The position numbers and the translations under genes were made by a program. The notes below the pieces were generated by a model. The model had not been told where the DNA came from. It searched no databases and saw only the letters and a list, made by a program, of their open reading frames with translations. Below are positions 8,566-16,772 of a stretch of 64,000 bases of DNA, one piece after another. Positions within the stretch are counted from its first letter, which is position 1. The number at the start of each line of letters is the position of its first letter. Source of the DNA: DAMCAP01 sp032059445 (GTDB lineage Bacteria > Bacillota > Clostridia > Oscillospirales > Ruminococcaceae); assembly GCA_032059445.1 (NCBI GenBank), contig DAMCAP010000007.1, forward strand, positions 34,913-98,912. Reading direction: 5' to 3'.

Positions 8566-9414
8566 ATGGATATATACAGCCAAATCGCCCACCTTGCATA
8601 CCTTGCCCTTGTAGCGGAGGTCGATGCCACCCCAAAGCCGGGCCTAGTTGATATGGAAGATTGCGGTGCGCACAAAGATATGGATTATCACACCTTTATG
8701 GCCTCAGCCGAGGCACTAAAGCCTTATTTAGATGCTTGTGCCGCCATTTCTAAAGAAATCGATACGCCCGACCACTCTACCCTCCAGCTGCTGCGCCCCT
8801 TAGGCATTCAAGCTGAGGCAGAAATGTTTCGGGCAACCAATGGGGTCAACACCCATAAGGGGGCCATTTTTTCGATGGGGGTTTTATGCTGCGCTGCTGG
8901 GATTGTGTATCGTCAGCAACGACATTTTGACCCAAATCTTATCTGCCAGGCAGCCGCCGTCATTGCTGCTCCTGTGCTAGAAGATTTTAAACGCATTGAC
9001 CCAAGCAACCCCAAAACCAAAGGGGAAAAGCTCTATATCCACCACGGCATAACGGGTATAAGAGGAGAAGCAGCCTCGGGCTTTGCCACCGTTATCGCCT
9101 ATGGGCTGCCCGTGCTGTCTTCTATGATGGACAATCCTCTTTACACACCAAACCAATGCAGGCTAAATACACTGCTAAGTTTGATGGCCAATCTTAAAGA
9201 TACCAACATACTCTCCCGCTCTGATATGGATACCCTCATCTGGGTGAAGATACAGTCGGCAGCCCTGCTAAATGAAGGTGGTGCCACCACCAAGGATGGA
9301 CTTAGCAAACTGAGGGCACTTAATCAAGAGTTTATCCGCCGCAATATCAGCCCCGGTGGCAGCGCTGATCTTCTGGCTATTGCAGTTTTCTTAGATTCTC
9401 TAAGTCGTTTGTAG
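8566..9414 (+). CDS. citG: Triphosphoribosyl-dephospho-CoA synthase CitG
   Basis: 282 residues. CitG makes the precursor of the citrate lyase prosthetic group from ATP and dephospho-CoA. The signature EVDATPKPGLVDMEDCGAHK (residues about 18-37) and NTHKGAIFSMGVLCCAAG (residues about 98-115) are those of the CitG/MdcB family. Good ribosome binding site (GGAGG) before ATG 8566. It lies 49 bp after the regulator and 17 bp before citX; the close citX and cit operon support CitG rather than the malonate homologue MdcB. Confidence 0.92.
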   Translation: MDIYSQIAHLAYLALVAEVDATPKPGLVDMEDCGAHKDMDYHTFMASAEALKPYLDACAAISKEIDTPDHSTLQLLRPLGIQAEAEMFRATNGVNTHKGAIFSMGVLCCAAGIVYRQQRHFDPNLICQAAAVIAAPVLEDFKRIDPSNPKTKGEKLYIHHGITGIRGEAASGFATVIAYGLPVLSSMMDNPLYTPNQCRLNTLLSLMANLKDTNILSRSDMDTLIWVKIQSAALLNEGGATTKDGLSKLRALNQEFIRRNISPGGSADLLAIAVFLDSLSRL

Positions 9415-9431
9415 AAAGGAAAATTCCTCCA

Positions 9432-10049
9432 ATGAGCAGTCAACCCTCCCCCATCGACCCCATAGATCTAAACCAAGCTGAGTGCAACCCTCACTCTGAT
9501 TTAAAGGAAAAACCAAGCTCTATCACTGCGCCTGAGCTTGCGGCTGTGCTAGAAGCCAGGGAAGCTCGATGGCAGCACAGACTGTCACTGTCACAACTAC
9601 ATCGCAGCAATATAGTATCTCTTACGATCTGCCTTCCACTGCGCTATCGCACCAGCCCACTCCTGAAATCCCTCTTTTTTGACCACCTCTGCCATCAGGT
9701 TATCATATCCCTAAAAGAGGCAGGCTTTACACCCCTGTGTTTAGCTCCCTGTGATGGCGCAGACGGCCCTGCTTTTTTTGCTGTGGTGCCAGGCTCTGCC
9801 TATGAAATAAAAAAGCACTGCGCCTCATTGGAAGAGAAGCTGACTCTAGGAAGAATGCTGGATATCGACCTAAGCGACAGCGATGGTAACCCAGTCAGCC
9901 GCAGTGATCTAGGGCTACCACCCCGCCGCTGCTTTGTGTGTAGCAACCCTGCTGCGATCTGTGTATCACGGAAGTTACATTCTCCAGCCGATATTGATCT
10001 GGCGGTAGAAAAGCTCCTAGCACAGGTAAAAGACCGCACAAGTTTATAA
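9432..10049 (+). CDS. citX: Holo-citrate lyase synthase CitX
   Basis: 205 residues. CitX moves the phosphoribosyl-dephospho-CoA arm onto the serine of CitD. The C-terminal half carries the family pattern: LGRMLDIDLSDSDGNPVSR, then RRCFVCSNPAAICVSRKLHS with the paired cysteines and the SRKLHS motif. The N-terminal 45 residues are a divergent, proline- and glutamate-rich extension not usual in the family. In many bacteria citX and citG are fused or adjacent; here they are separate neighbours. Confidence 0.85.
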   Translation: MSSQPSPIDPIDLNQAECNPHSDLKEKPSSITAPELAAVLEAREARWQHRLSLSQLHRSNIVSLTICLPLRYRTSPLLKSLFFDHLCHQVIISLKEAGFTPLCLAPCDGADGPAFFAVVPGSAYEIKKHCASLEEKLTLGRMLDIDLSDSDGNPVSRSDLGLPPRRCFVCSNPAAICVSRKLHSPADIDLAVEKLLAQVKDRTSL

Positions 10050-10064
10050 GAGCTTAGATAAGAT

Positions 10065-10094
10065 CAGCAGGCATTTGCCTGCTGTTTTGTTTTA
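10065..10094 (+). terminator. Terminator after citX
   Basis: Perfect 8-bp stem CAGCAGGC/GCCTGCTG with an ATTT loop, then TTTTGTTTT. It closes the LysR-citG-citX operon. Confidence 0.85.
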
Positions 10095-10171
10095 AGATCA
10101 TGCAAAGCTGCTAAAGATAATTAGAATAGCTATAAAAAGCCAACCCAGTTTATATATTTTTGTTTCAAAGG

Positions 10172-10200
10172 TTGACAACTATCCACAAAAAGAGCAAAAT
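10172..10200 (+). promoter_or_regulatory. Promoter of the aldo/keto reductase gene
   Basis: Consensus TTGACA (10172-10177) with a 17-bp spacer to CAAAAT (10195-10200). Just downstream, two CATATG copies (around 10215 and 10229) could be an operator; this second point is speculative. Confidence 0.5.
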
Positions 10201-10256
10201 AAAAGAAGTAAGAACCATATGGTTTTTCATATGACGAAAATAAGGGGTGGATATCA

Positions 10257-11267
10257 ATGACCAATGTAAGACTCGGCCGTACTGATATTGTAGTAGAAAA
10301 AAACGCCTTTGGCGCGCTTCCCGTGCAAAGAGTGGCTATCCCCGAAGCGGTAAAAATCCTGCGCAAAGCCTATGACAATGGTATTAAGTTCTTTGATACC
10401 GCAAGAGGCTATACCGACAGTGAAGAAAAGCTAGGGCTTGCTCTGGCAGATGTCAGAGACCAGATCATCCTCGCCACCAAGACCCCCAGCAAAACTTCAG
10501 AAGGCTTCTGGGCAGATCTAGAAACCTCTCTAAAACTACTTAAAACCGACTACATCGATATTTATCAGTTCCATAATCCTAGCTTTTGTCCCCTACCAGG
10601 CGATGGGACAGGTCTTTATGAAGCTATGCTTGAAGCCAAAGCCCAAGGCAAAATCCGTTTCATCGGTATCACCAATCACCGGCTTGCTGTCGCTAGGCAG
10701 GCGATTGAGAGCGGTCTTTACGATACCTTGCAGTTTCCCTTTAGCTACCTGGCTAGCGAGCTGGAGCTGGAGCTGGTAAAGAACTGCAAGGAACGTGATA
10801 TCGGCTTTATTGCTATGAAAGCCCTGTCGGGCGGTCTGATCCAAGATTCGAGGGCGGCTTATGCCTTTATGGCGAAATTTGATAATGTACTGCCCATCTG
10901 GGGCGTACAGCGTGAGCACGAGCTCGATGAATTTATCAACTATATAGATCATCCCCCAGTGATGACTGAGGAGCTCCAGGCTATTATCGACAAAGATGTA
11001 TCTGAGCTGACAGGCTCCTTCTGCCGTGGCTGCGGCTATTGCATGCCTTGCCCGGTAGATATCGAGATCTCACTTGCCGCCAGAATGTCGCTAATGCTGC
11101 GTCGCGCCCCTGTCAAGAGCTTTACTACCCCAAAGATCCAAGAAAATATGAAGAAGATTGAAGATTGCCTCCACTGCAACCAGTGTAAAGCAAAATGCCC
11201 CTACGGTCTTGACATCCCTACATTGCTGGCCGATAACTATGAAGACTTCAAAACGTTTATACAATAA
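10257..11267 (+). CDS. Aldo/keto reductase with C-terminal 4Fe-4S domain
   Basis: 336 residues. The N-terminal 250 form an aldo/keto reductase barrel, with the tetrad visible as FDTA (Asp), RGYTDSE (Tyr), ATK (Lys) and YQFHNP (His). The C-terminus has two cysteine clusters, CRGCGYCMPCPVDI and CLHCNQCKAKCPYG, typical of ferredoxin-like reductases in anaerobes. Such proteins are thought to couple NAD(P)H or ferredoxin to carbonyl reduction; the substrate is unknown. Start ATG 10257 behind AGGGGTGG. It stands alone with its own promoter. Confidence 0.88.
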   Translation: MTNVRLGRTDIVVEKNAFGALPVQRVAIPEAVKILRKAYDNGIKFFDTARGYTDSEEKLGLALADVRDQIILATKTPSKTSEGFWADLETSLKLLKTDYIDIYQFHNPSFCPLPGDGTGLYEAMLEAKAQGKIRFIGITNHRLAVARQAIESGLYDTLQFPFSYLASELELELVKNCKERDIGFIAMKALSGGLIQDSRAAYAFMAKFDNVLPIWGVQREHELDEFINYIDHPPVMTEELQAIIDKDVSELTGSFCRGCGYCMPCPVDIEISLAARMSLMLRRAPVKSFTTPKIQENMKKIEDCLHCNQCKAKCPYGLDIPTLLADNYEDFKTFIQ

Positions 11268-11312
11268 TCACAAGTTGTAAACATTTTGCTTATTCAAAAC
11301 TACCGAAACCTG

Positions 11313-11321
11313 TGGTATAAT
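11313..11321 (+). promoter_or_regulatory. Extended -10 promoter ahead of the chorismate mutase gene
   Basis: TGG plus consensus TATAAT (11316-11321) forms an extended -10 element without a good -35 box. The transcript would carry a leader of about 200 bases before the ATG at 11534. I looked for a T-box in that leader and did not find one. Confidence 0.5.
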
Positions 11322-11533
11322 ATACGCAAGCATTTCTCATGCCAAGTTTTTTGCGTCCGCTCTACCAAGTGGATAGCACCAACATGTTTCGCACTTTATT
11401 ACCGCAGCACTGCACACACCGGGAAGCCCAGACGGCACATACATCAAGGCAGATTTACACAACGTTACAATCTTTATGACTTACCGCCACACAGCTTCCG
11501 GAATTATATTTTAAGGAATGGGGTTACTTTATT

Positions 11534-12052
11534 ATGCAATTACAGGAACTACGAAAAGAAATTGACAGGATCGATTCAGAGCTCCTTGAGCTGATTCAAA
11601 GAAGAATGCATATCGTCGGAGAGGTGGCTGAGTATAAACGAGCCAATCAACTGCCTGTGTTTGCTCCCGAGCGTGAGAACGAAGTCCTCAATCGACTAGC
11701 CGAAAAAGTAGCCGACCCTAATCATATCTCCGGTATCAAGCTCCTGTATGGCATCATCATGGATCTAAATAAGCTCAATGAGTATCGTGTCGTCCCCAAA
11801 AGCCTTGATGTACCCACAGGTTTAGGCGGCGCATCGGTAAGAGCCATCATTTCCAACATGCCCGGCACACTATGCCGCTATATCTCTCCTTTGGCAGCTG
11901 CCGATGTCAGTGTCGTCGATATCCGTTACACCGCCCTCCCCGGTGGCAAGATGATGGTAGACTTAGAGCTAGTAGGCGACACCTCCAACCCCAATTTTGC
12001 AGCAGCCCTGTCTGTGCTGGCAGATACTTCGGAGAAATTTACTCTAGTCTAA
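11534..12052 (+). CDS. Chorismate mutase (AroQ type) with ACT-like domain, no prephenate dehydratase
   Basis: 172 residues. Residues 1-80 match the AroQ fold of bacterial P-proteins: LRKEIDRIDSELLELIQRRM, EVAEYKRANQLPVFAPERE, with the active-site Arg, Lys and Glu in place. Residues about 88-172 look like the ACT regulatory domain of P-proteins (PGTLCRYISPLAAADVSVVDIR). The roughly 190-residue dehydratase domain usually between them is absent. The protein ends at FTLV, a few residues short of a normal ACT end. It would turn chorismate into prephenate, perhaps under phenylalanine control. It could be a small family of its own or a shrunken pheA. Confidence 0.75.
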   Translation: MQLQELRKEIDRIDSELLELIQRRMHIVGEVAEYKRANQLPVFAPERENEVLNRLAEKVADPNHISGIKLLYGIIMDLNKLNEYRVVPKSLDVPTGLGGASVRAIISNMPGTLCRYISPLAAADVSVVDIRYTALPGGKMMVDLELVGDTSNPNFAAALSVLADTSEKFTLV

Positions 12053-12116
12053 ATGCAAACGGGATTCCCTGTATAGGCGCCCCAAATATAACCAATGCTA
12101 AATATACCCTTATAAT

Positions 12117-12184
12117 AAGGCTACCGCCTAAGCAATTCATACAGGAATCCGCTTCCTTCTTTGAGCTGCTCTGACGGTAGCCTT
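12117..12184. repeat. 10-bp inverted repeat around a 48-bp loop
   Basis: AAGGCTACCG (12117-12126) and CGGTAGCCTT (12175-12184) are perfect inverted copies. A second imperfect pair crosses it: GGATTCCCTGTAT (from 12062) and ATACAGGAATCC (12139-12150). There is no U-run, so it is not a plain terminator. Function unknown; a structured RNA or a decayed element end are possible. Confidence 0.5.
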
Positions 12185-12207
12185 AAATCTGTCACACACC
12201 GATTTAT

Positions 12208-12263
12208 CTATAGATAGTTTCACTAATCACTCATAATTCACTATAGATAGTTTCACTAATCAC
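12208..12263. repeat. Two identical 23-bp direct repeats, 33 bp apart
   Basis: The same 23 bases, beginning CTATAGATAG and ending CTAATCAC, occur at 12208-12230 and 12241-12263, with 10 bp between. They sit in the 450-bp gene-free stretch 12053-12501, about 240 bp before the ytvI-like gene. The rest of that stretch shows only a short hairpin at 12386-12406. Confidence 0.75.
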
Positions 12264-12385
12264 CAAAGAAATCCACAATATTATATAACATTGCACTACT
12301 AAGCCCTACAACTTCAACAAGAAATTTAGTTTCGAGTTATTTTCGTGCAAAAGCTCTTTCATTCTGCCGAAATTTGTTGTACAGT

Positions 12386-12406
12386 AAGCATGAGCCATGC
12401 TTTTTT
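12386..12406 (+). terminator. Short terminator-like hairpin
   Basis: AAGCATG-AGC-CATGCTT followed by TTTT, about 95 bp upstream of the next gene. The 7-bp stem with a 3-base loop is weak; it could end the chorismate mutase transcript or act as an attenuator. Confidence 0.4.
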
Positions 12407-12501
12407 ACAAGTCAAAAGTCATACACTCCCTTGGCCATCTTGCAATTTAGGCTGCAATTTTTTATGATAAAGAGCTGGTTAAGCCCAAATTAGGAGGAAA
12501 A

Positions 12502-13569
12502 ATGCTGGAAAAAAGAAAAACGCTGATAATTAACGCACTATACTATTTTATTTTGGCAGCAGGCGTCATCATGGTTATCAAATACGGCATATTTTTAATG
12601 CTGCCCTTTATCATTGCCCTAAGCATATCCTTTTTACTCAAACCTGTTATCAACTTTATCTCCAAATACACCAAGGTCTCCCGCAAAACAGCAGCTCTAC
12701 TATCGGTACTGCTATTTTACTCAACGATTGGAGTGCTCATCGCCTTAGTCCTACTTAAGATTTTTTCGATATTTCGCTCCTTGGTATACTTCATGCCCGA
12801 TATCTACAACCAAAGCATCGAGCCGGCTATCGTTGCTGGTTTTGCGCAGCTTGACCAGTTGCTAAGCCTACTCCCCGTCACTGGGCAAGACGGACCTGAT
12901 CTCGCCCTCAAACTCACAGAGTCCTTAGGTGGGATGATCTCTTCTATCTCTTCGAGTGCCCTTGCGACTCTCTCTTCTTGGGCGGCATCGGTACCTCAGT
13001 TTGCGGCAGGCGTGCTGTTTACGGTAATCTCTACCTTCTTTATCGCTACAGATTACCCTGCAATCACAGCGTTTATTTTAAAGCAGCTGCCACCTAAGGC
13101 AAAGACTCTTGTCTACGAAATTAAAGACTACACCTTTGGTACATTGCTCAATTATATCAAGTCTTATTTGATGATCATAACCATTACATTTTCGGAGCTT
13201 TCCATCGGTCTTACGGTGATCGGAGTGGAAAACGCCATTACCGTTGCTCTGATAATTGCGATTTTTGACGTCTTGCCTGTCCTCGGCACCGGCGGAATCA
13301 TGGTCCCATGGGCGATAATCGAAGCAGTCAAGGGTAACTATCGCTTGGCCGTGGCATTGCTGCTCATCTATGTGGTAGTCACAGTGATCCGAAACTTCAT
13401 AGAGCCTAAGATCATCGGCGAGCAGGTAGGTCTGCACCCAATTGCCACTTTGATGAGTATCTTTGTGGGGATAAAGCTTCTTGGTCCTTTAGGAATATTT
13501 ATACTCCCCATCACTGTGGTCATTATTAAAAAGCTCAACGATACCGGTAGAATCCATATATTTAAGTAA
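12502..13569 (+). CDS. ytvI: AI-2E/PerM family membrane protein, YtvI-like
   Basis: 355 residues with about eight membrane segments. The pattern PFIIALSISFLLKPVINFISKYTKVSRKTAALLSVLL near the start and DVLPVLGTGGIMVPWAIIEAVKGNY, EPKIIGEQVGLHPIATL in the second half is the AI-2E/PerM (TqsA-like) family. The size and the shape of the N-terminus are closest to YtvI, a sporulation membrane protein of Bacillus and Clostridia. Start ATG 12502 behind AGGAGG. The sporulation link is inferred from family likeness only. Confidence 0.75.
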   Translation: MLEKRKTLIINALYYFILAAGVIMVIKYGIFLMLPFIIALSISFLLKPVINFISKYTKVSRKTAALLSVLLFYSTIGVLIALVLLKIFSIFRSLVYFMPDIYNQSIEPAIVAGFAQLDQLLSLLPVTGQDGPDLALKLTESLGGMISSISSSALATLSSWAASVPQFAAGVLFTVISTFFIATDYPAITAFILKQLPPKAKTLVYEIKDYTFGTLLNYIKSYLMIITITFSELSIGLTVIGVENAITVALIIAIFDVLPVLGTGGIMVPWAIIEAVKGNYRLAVALLLIYVVVTVIRNFIEPKIIGEQVGLHPIATLMSIFVGIKLLGPLGIFILPITVVIIKKLNDTGRIHIFK

Positions 13570-13604
13570 AATACAAACACAAATGATAAAAGTGAGGACC
13601 CATC

Positions 13605-15209
13605 ATGAAGTTTACTGATATCCTGCAGTTAATCGGCGGACTTTCCCTATTTTTATATGGTATGAAAATGATGAGCGAAGGCTTGGAGGCCACCTCGGGC
13701 AACAAGCTTAAGCAACTGCTGGAGAAGCTCACCACCAACCCGATCCTAGGTGTACTGGTAGGTGCTGGTATCACCACTGTTATGGTGGTCGGCTTCGTTA
13801 ACTCAGGCATCATGCAGCTGGCCCAAGCAGTGTGGGTGATTATGGGTGCCAATATCGGTACCACCATTACCGGGCAGCTAATTGCGCTTGATATCGGTGT
13901 AATCGCGCCGATTTTTGCGCTGGTAGGTGTAGTGCTCTGTGTCTTTGTCAAGAGTAAGAAGCTAAACCATATCGGTGAGATTATCGCCGGTCTCGGTGTA
14001 CTGTTTATCGGAATGGGACTGATGGGCGATGCAATGAATCCTTTGCGTAGCTACCCGCCTTTTATCAATCTGATGACCCGCTTTAGCAACCCTCTCATCG
14101 GTATCCTCGCAGGTATGCTTTTTACTGCAGTGATCCAGTCCTCCTCAGCATCGATCGGTATCTTGCAGACGCTAGCCAATGCCGGATTGATCCCTCTGTC
14201 TAGCTCTGTCTTTGTATTGTTTGGTCAAAATATCGGTACCTGCATCACCGCAGTACTGGCTGCTATTGGCACCAACCGCAATGCCAAGCGTACCACCATC
14301 ATCCATCTACTGTTTAACGTAATCGGTACTTTTATCTTCGTAGCCATCTGCTTGTTAACACCTTTTACCAACCTAGTAGCAAGCTTCACACCGACCAATC
14401 CTTCCGCACAGATCGCCAATATGCACACCATCTTCAACATCGTTACTACCCTGCTCCTACTGCCCTTCGGCTATAAGCTTGCTGAGATATCTCGTAAGCT
14501 TCTACCTGATACGGAAGAAGAAGTCGGTGAAATGCGCCTGAAGTTTATCGATCAACGTTTCCTCTTAAAGGAGCACAGCATCGGTTCATCGGCAATCGCC
14601 ATCACGCAGATCCAGCAAGAGTTGGCTCGTATGTATGCTATGGCGAGAGAAAACGTGATCCTGAGCTTTGAAGCTGTAGAGAAGCCCACTGATTTTTCTC
14701 TTGAAAAGATCGAAGAAACAGAAGAATATATTGATTATCTCAACAATGAAATATCAAAGTACATCTCTCATGTGGTGGCCTTTGACATGCCTGCCAAAGA
14801 CGGCGAAATCGTCAGCTCTCTCTTCCGTATAACCGGAAACATCGAGCGTATCGGTGACCATGCCATGAATATTGCCGGCTACGCTAAGATGTTTGCCGAC
14901 AAGGGGCTTAGCTTCTCCCAATATGCTCAGGATGAGGTCGAGGCCATGAAAGCCGTCAGTCTAGACGCCCTGGATATCATCTACCACAACAATTTCACCG
15001 AAACACAGGCTGCGCTGGCTGCCATCGAAATCGCCGAAGCCAAGATCGATGAAATGAACTATACCTACCGACAAAACCAGCTTGAGCGCTTAAAGATGGG
15101 GGCATGTACCTCAGAAGCTTGTGTAATCTACTCCGAAATGCTCACCGACTTTGAGCGAATCGGCGATCATATGCTCAACATCGCTCAGGAATACGCGAAG
15201 ATCGAGTAA
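13605..15209 (+). CDS. Na/Pi cotransporter family protein with PhoU-like C-terminal domain
   Basis: 534 residues. Residues 1-300 are the NptA/YjbB-type membrane domain made of two inverted repeats; residues about 330-534 are two PhoU-like helical bundles that often follow in this family. The second repeat has the expected QSSSASIGILQTLANAGL and GQNIGTCITAVLA motifs. The first repeat reads GVLVGAGITTVMVVGFVNSG, where the family normally has an inserted TAxxQSSSA segment, so the first phosphate/Na+-binding motif seems lost in an in-frame deletion. Everything else is intact. Start ATG 13605 after GTGAGG. Confidence 0.88.
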   Translation: MKFTDILQLIGGLSLFLYGMKMMSEGLEATSGNKLKQLLEKLTTNPILGVLVGAGITTVMVVGFVNSGIMQLAQAVWVIMGANIGTTITGQLIALDIGVIAPIFALVGVVLCVFVKSKKLNHIGEIIAGLGVLFIGMGLMGDAMNPLRSYPPFINLMTRFSNPLIGILAGMLFTAVIQSSSASIGILQTLANAGLIPLSSSVFVLFGQNIGTCITAVLAAIGTNRNAKRTTIIHLLFNVIGTFIFVAICLLTPFTNLVASFTPTNPSAQIANMHTIFNIVTTLLLLPFGYKLAEISRKLLPDTEEEVGEMRLKFIDQRFLLKEHSIGSSAIAITQIQQELARMYAMARENVILSFEAVEKPTDFSLEKIEETEEYIDYLNNEISKYISHVVAFDMPAKDGEIVSSLFRITGNIERIGDHAMNIAGYAKMFADKGLSFSQYAQDEVEAMKAVSLDALDIIYHNNFTETQAALAAIEIAEAKIDEMNYTYRQNQLERLKMGACTSEACVIYSEMLTDFERIGDHMLNIAQEYAKIE

Positions 15210-15225
15210 TAAGCGTATTAATCAA

Positions 15226-15258
15226 AATCAGGGGGACAAAAGTCCCCCTGATTTTTTT
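15226..15258 (+). terminator. Terminator after the Na/Pi cotransporter gene
   Basis: AATCAGGGGGAC/GTCCCCCTGATT stem with a short AAAA loop and a run of seven T. Strong intrinsic terminator. Confidence 0.9.
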
Positions 15259-15431
15259 GCTCTTTAAATCCAATATGATACTCCAAACCCTCCACGATAA
15301 ACCAAAGTGAATCCATCACAAAAGCTCTTATACTATCAGATTACAGCAGAAATGATTTATTTGGGCAAACTCTATATCAGGTAGTCGGATTGCAGCTATT
15401 TTAACAATATTGATCATTTCAATTTGACTAC

Positions 15432-15460
15432 TTGCACAAATTATTGTGTCGGGTTATAAT
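15432..15460 (+). promoter_or_regulatory. Promoter of the TRIC-like gene
   Basis: TTGCAC (15432-15437), 17-bp spacer, consensus TATAAT (15455-15460), 30 bp before the start codon. Confidence 0.7.
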
Positions 15461-15490
15461 ATAAACCAACACAATGAAAGAGGACTAAGG

Positions 15491-16117
15491 ATGGACGTAT
15501 TAACTGTATTTGAGTACATAGGCGTGTTTGCTTTCGCAATGTCAGGCGCGCTAACAGCTATTGATAAAAAAATGGATATCTTCGGCATATATGTCCTATC
15601 ATTCATGACCGCTATGGGGGGTGGCGTAGTTCGAGATGTCGTAATGAATGTAGGTGTCCCAATATTTTTCTCAAGCTATACGGCCATCTGGATCATCATG
15701 GCGACGTCTACTATGGTTATTTTGCTTGGTGGTGCATTAAAATGGAGCAACGTAATCTATTTATGCGATGCGATTGGCCTAGGAGTTTTTGTGGCAGATT
15801 CGGGCAGTAAGGCAATCCTTTTGGGGTACAATCTACCTCAGTTCTTGTTTGTAAGTGTAATAGCAGGTGTAGGTGGCGGGGTGCTCAGAGATATGATGTG
15901 CCAAAGGGTGCCTATAATATTCCGTAAAGAGGTCTATGCCACGGCTGGAGTTGCGGGTGCTCTTACAATGTGGTATACATGGCAGTACATAAGCTTGGTA
16001 GGGGCTCGCTATTTAGTAGTTTCTGTGATCATACTCATAAGAATGTTGAGCTTACTATACAAAATGCAGCTACCAAAGGTAACAAAGAGGATTACGACAA
16101 GTTACATGAATAAGTGA
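15491..16117 (+). CDS. TRIC-like (UPF0126) cation channel family protein
   Basis: 208 residues, seven hydrophobic segments arranged as two repeats, each with the hallmark glycine-rich GGGVVRDV (about residue 45) and GGGVLRDM (about residue 130). Prokaryotic relatives are trimeric K+/cation channels; some authors annotate them as glycine transporters. The ATG at 15491 was chosen because AAAGAGGA precedes it; an upstream in-frame ATG at 15446 would overlap the -10 box of the promoter. It stands alone. Confidence 0.82.
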   Translation: MDVLTVFEYIGVFAFAMSGALTAIDKKMDIFGIYVLSFMTAMGGGVVRDVVMNVGVPIFFSSYTAIWIIMATSTMVILLGGALKWSNVIYLCDAIGLGVFVADSGSKAILLGYNLPQFLFVSVIAGVGGGVLRDMMCQRVPIIFRKEVYATAGVAGALTMWYTWQYISLVGARYLVVSVIILIRMLSLLYKMQLPKVTKRITTSYMNK

Positions 16118-16148
16118 GTAACATACTTTTGTGCTTTCTACTGACTAA

Positions 16149-16772
16149 TTATAGATCTTTTTTTGCAAAGATTCCGCAGGTAATCCAGTATGATGCACCA
16201 AACACTCCAATGCAGATCAAAGGAGAAGCCATCGCCAGCGCTTTTATCATATCAGGTGAGGGAGGAGCAATGTCTAGCTTTTGCAGCAGAAACAACGCCA
16301 TAGTGGGCAGAAATGCAATACCAAAAAGCATAATGCGGCTTCTTTCTACTCCATATCGATAAACCAAAGGCAACAATACACTCACCAACACCAAAGCTGA
16401 AAGAGAAGCACCTATAGCCGTAAGCAGCAGTTCAGAGAGGAGCAACTCGGGCACCAAGAAGCTAGCTATCACCCCTACTACAGTAGACACACCTAAGCCC
16501 ATGACAAGCAGTAGAAGGATCAGTAGATATTTCCCCCCTATGATCTCCCGGCGGCTATAGGGCATCGCCAATACCAGCCTGTGCCAATGAGAGTACTCAT
16601 CATAGGATAATGTGGTGATCACAGTCATCATACAAAACATCGGTATCATACCGGTAAGGAAAAACACACTCTGCTGCGCAAGACCCATAATGCTAAAGAA
16701 TAATAGCATGATCCCAAGAGTCTTCCCATAGCGCGTCAGTGTATAAAAATCCTTTAGTATCAACCCTAGCAT
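16149..16772 (-). CDS. ABC-2 type transporter permease
   Basis: 207 residues with six hydrophobic segments. MLGLILKDFYTLTRYGKTLG followed by SYDEYSHWHRLVLAMPYSRREIIGGKYLL is typical of bacteriocin/antibiotic-type ABC-2 permeases. It overlaps the ATPase gene by 7 bp, so translation is coupled. Start ATG behind AAGGGGG. Substrate unknown; together with the GntR gene upstream it resembles the Bacillus ytr cluster or small peptide-antibiotic resistance exporters. Confidence 0.8.
   Translation of the reverse strand: MLGLILKDFYTLTRYGKTLGIMLLFFSIMGLAQQSVFFLTGMIPMFCMMTVITTLSYDEYSHWHRLVLAMPYSRREIIGGKYLLILLLLVMGLGVSTVVGVIASFLVPELLLSELLLTAIGASLSALVLVSVLLPLVYRYGVERSRIMLFGIAFLPTMALFLLQKLDIAPPSPDMIKALAMASPLICIGVFGASYWITCGIFAKKDL

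Noticed and set aside
11322..11533. T-box or other riboswitch in the leader of the chorismate mutase gene
   Set aside because: No T-box sequence and no terminator/antiterminator pair could be drawn.
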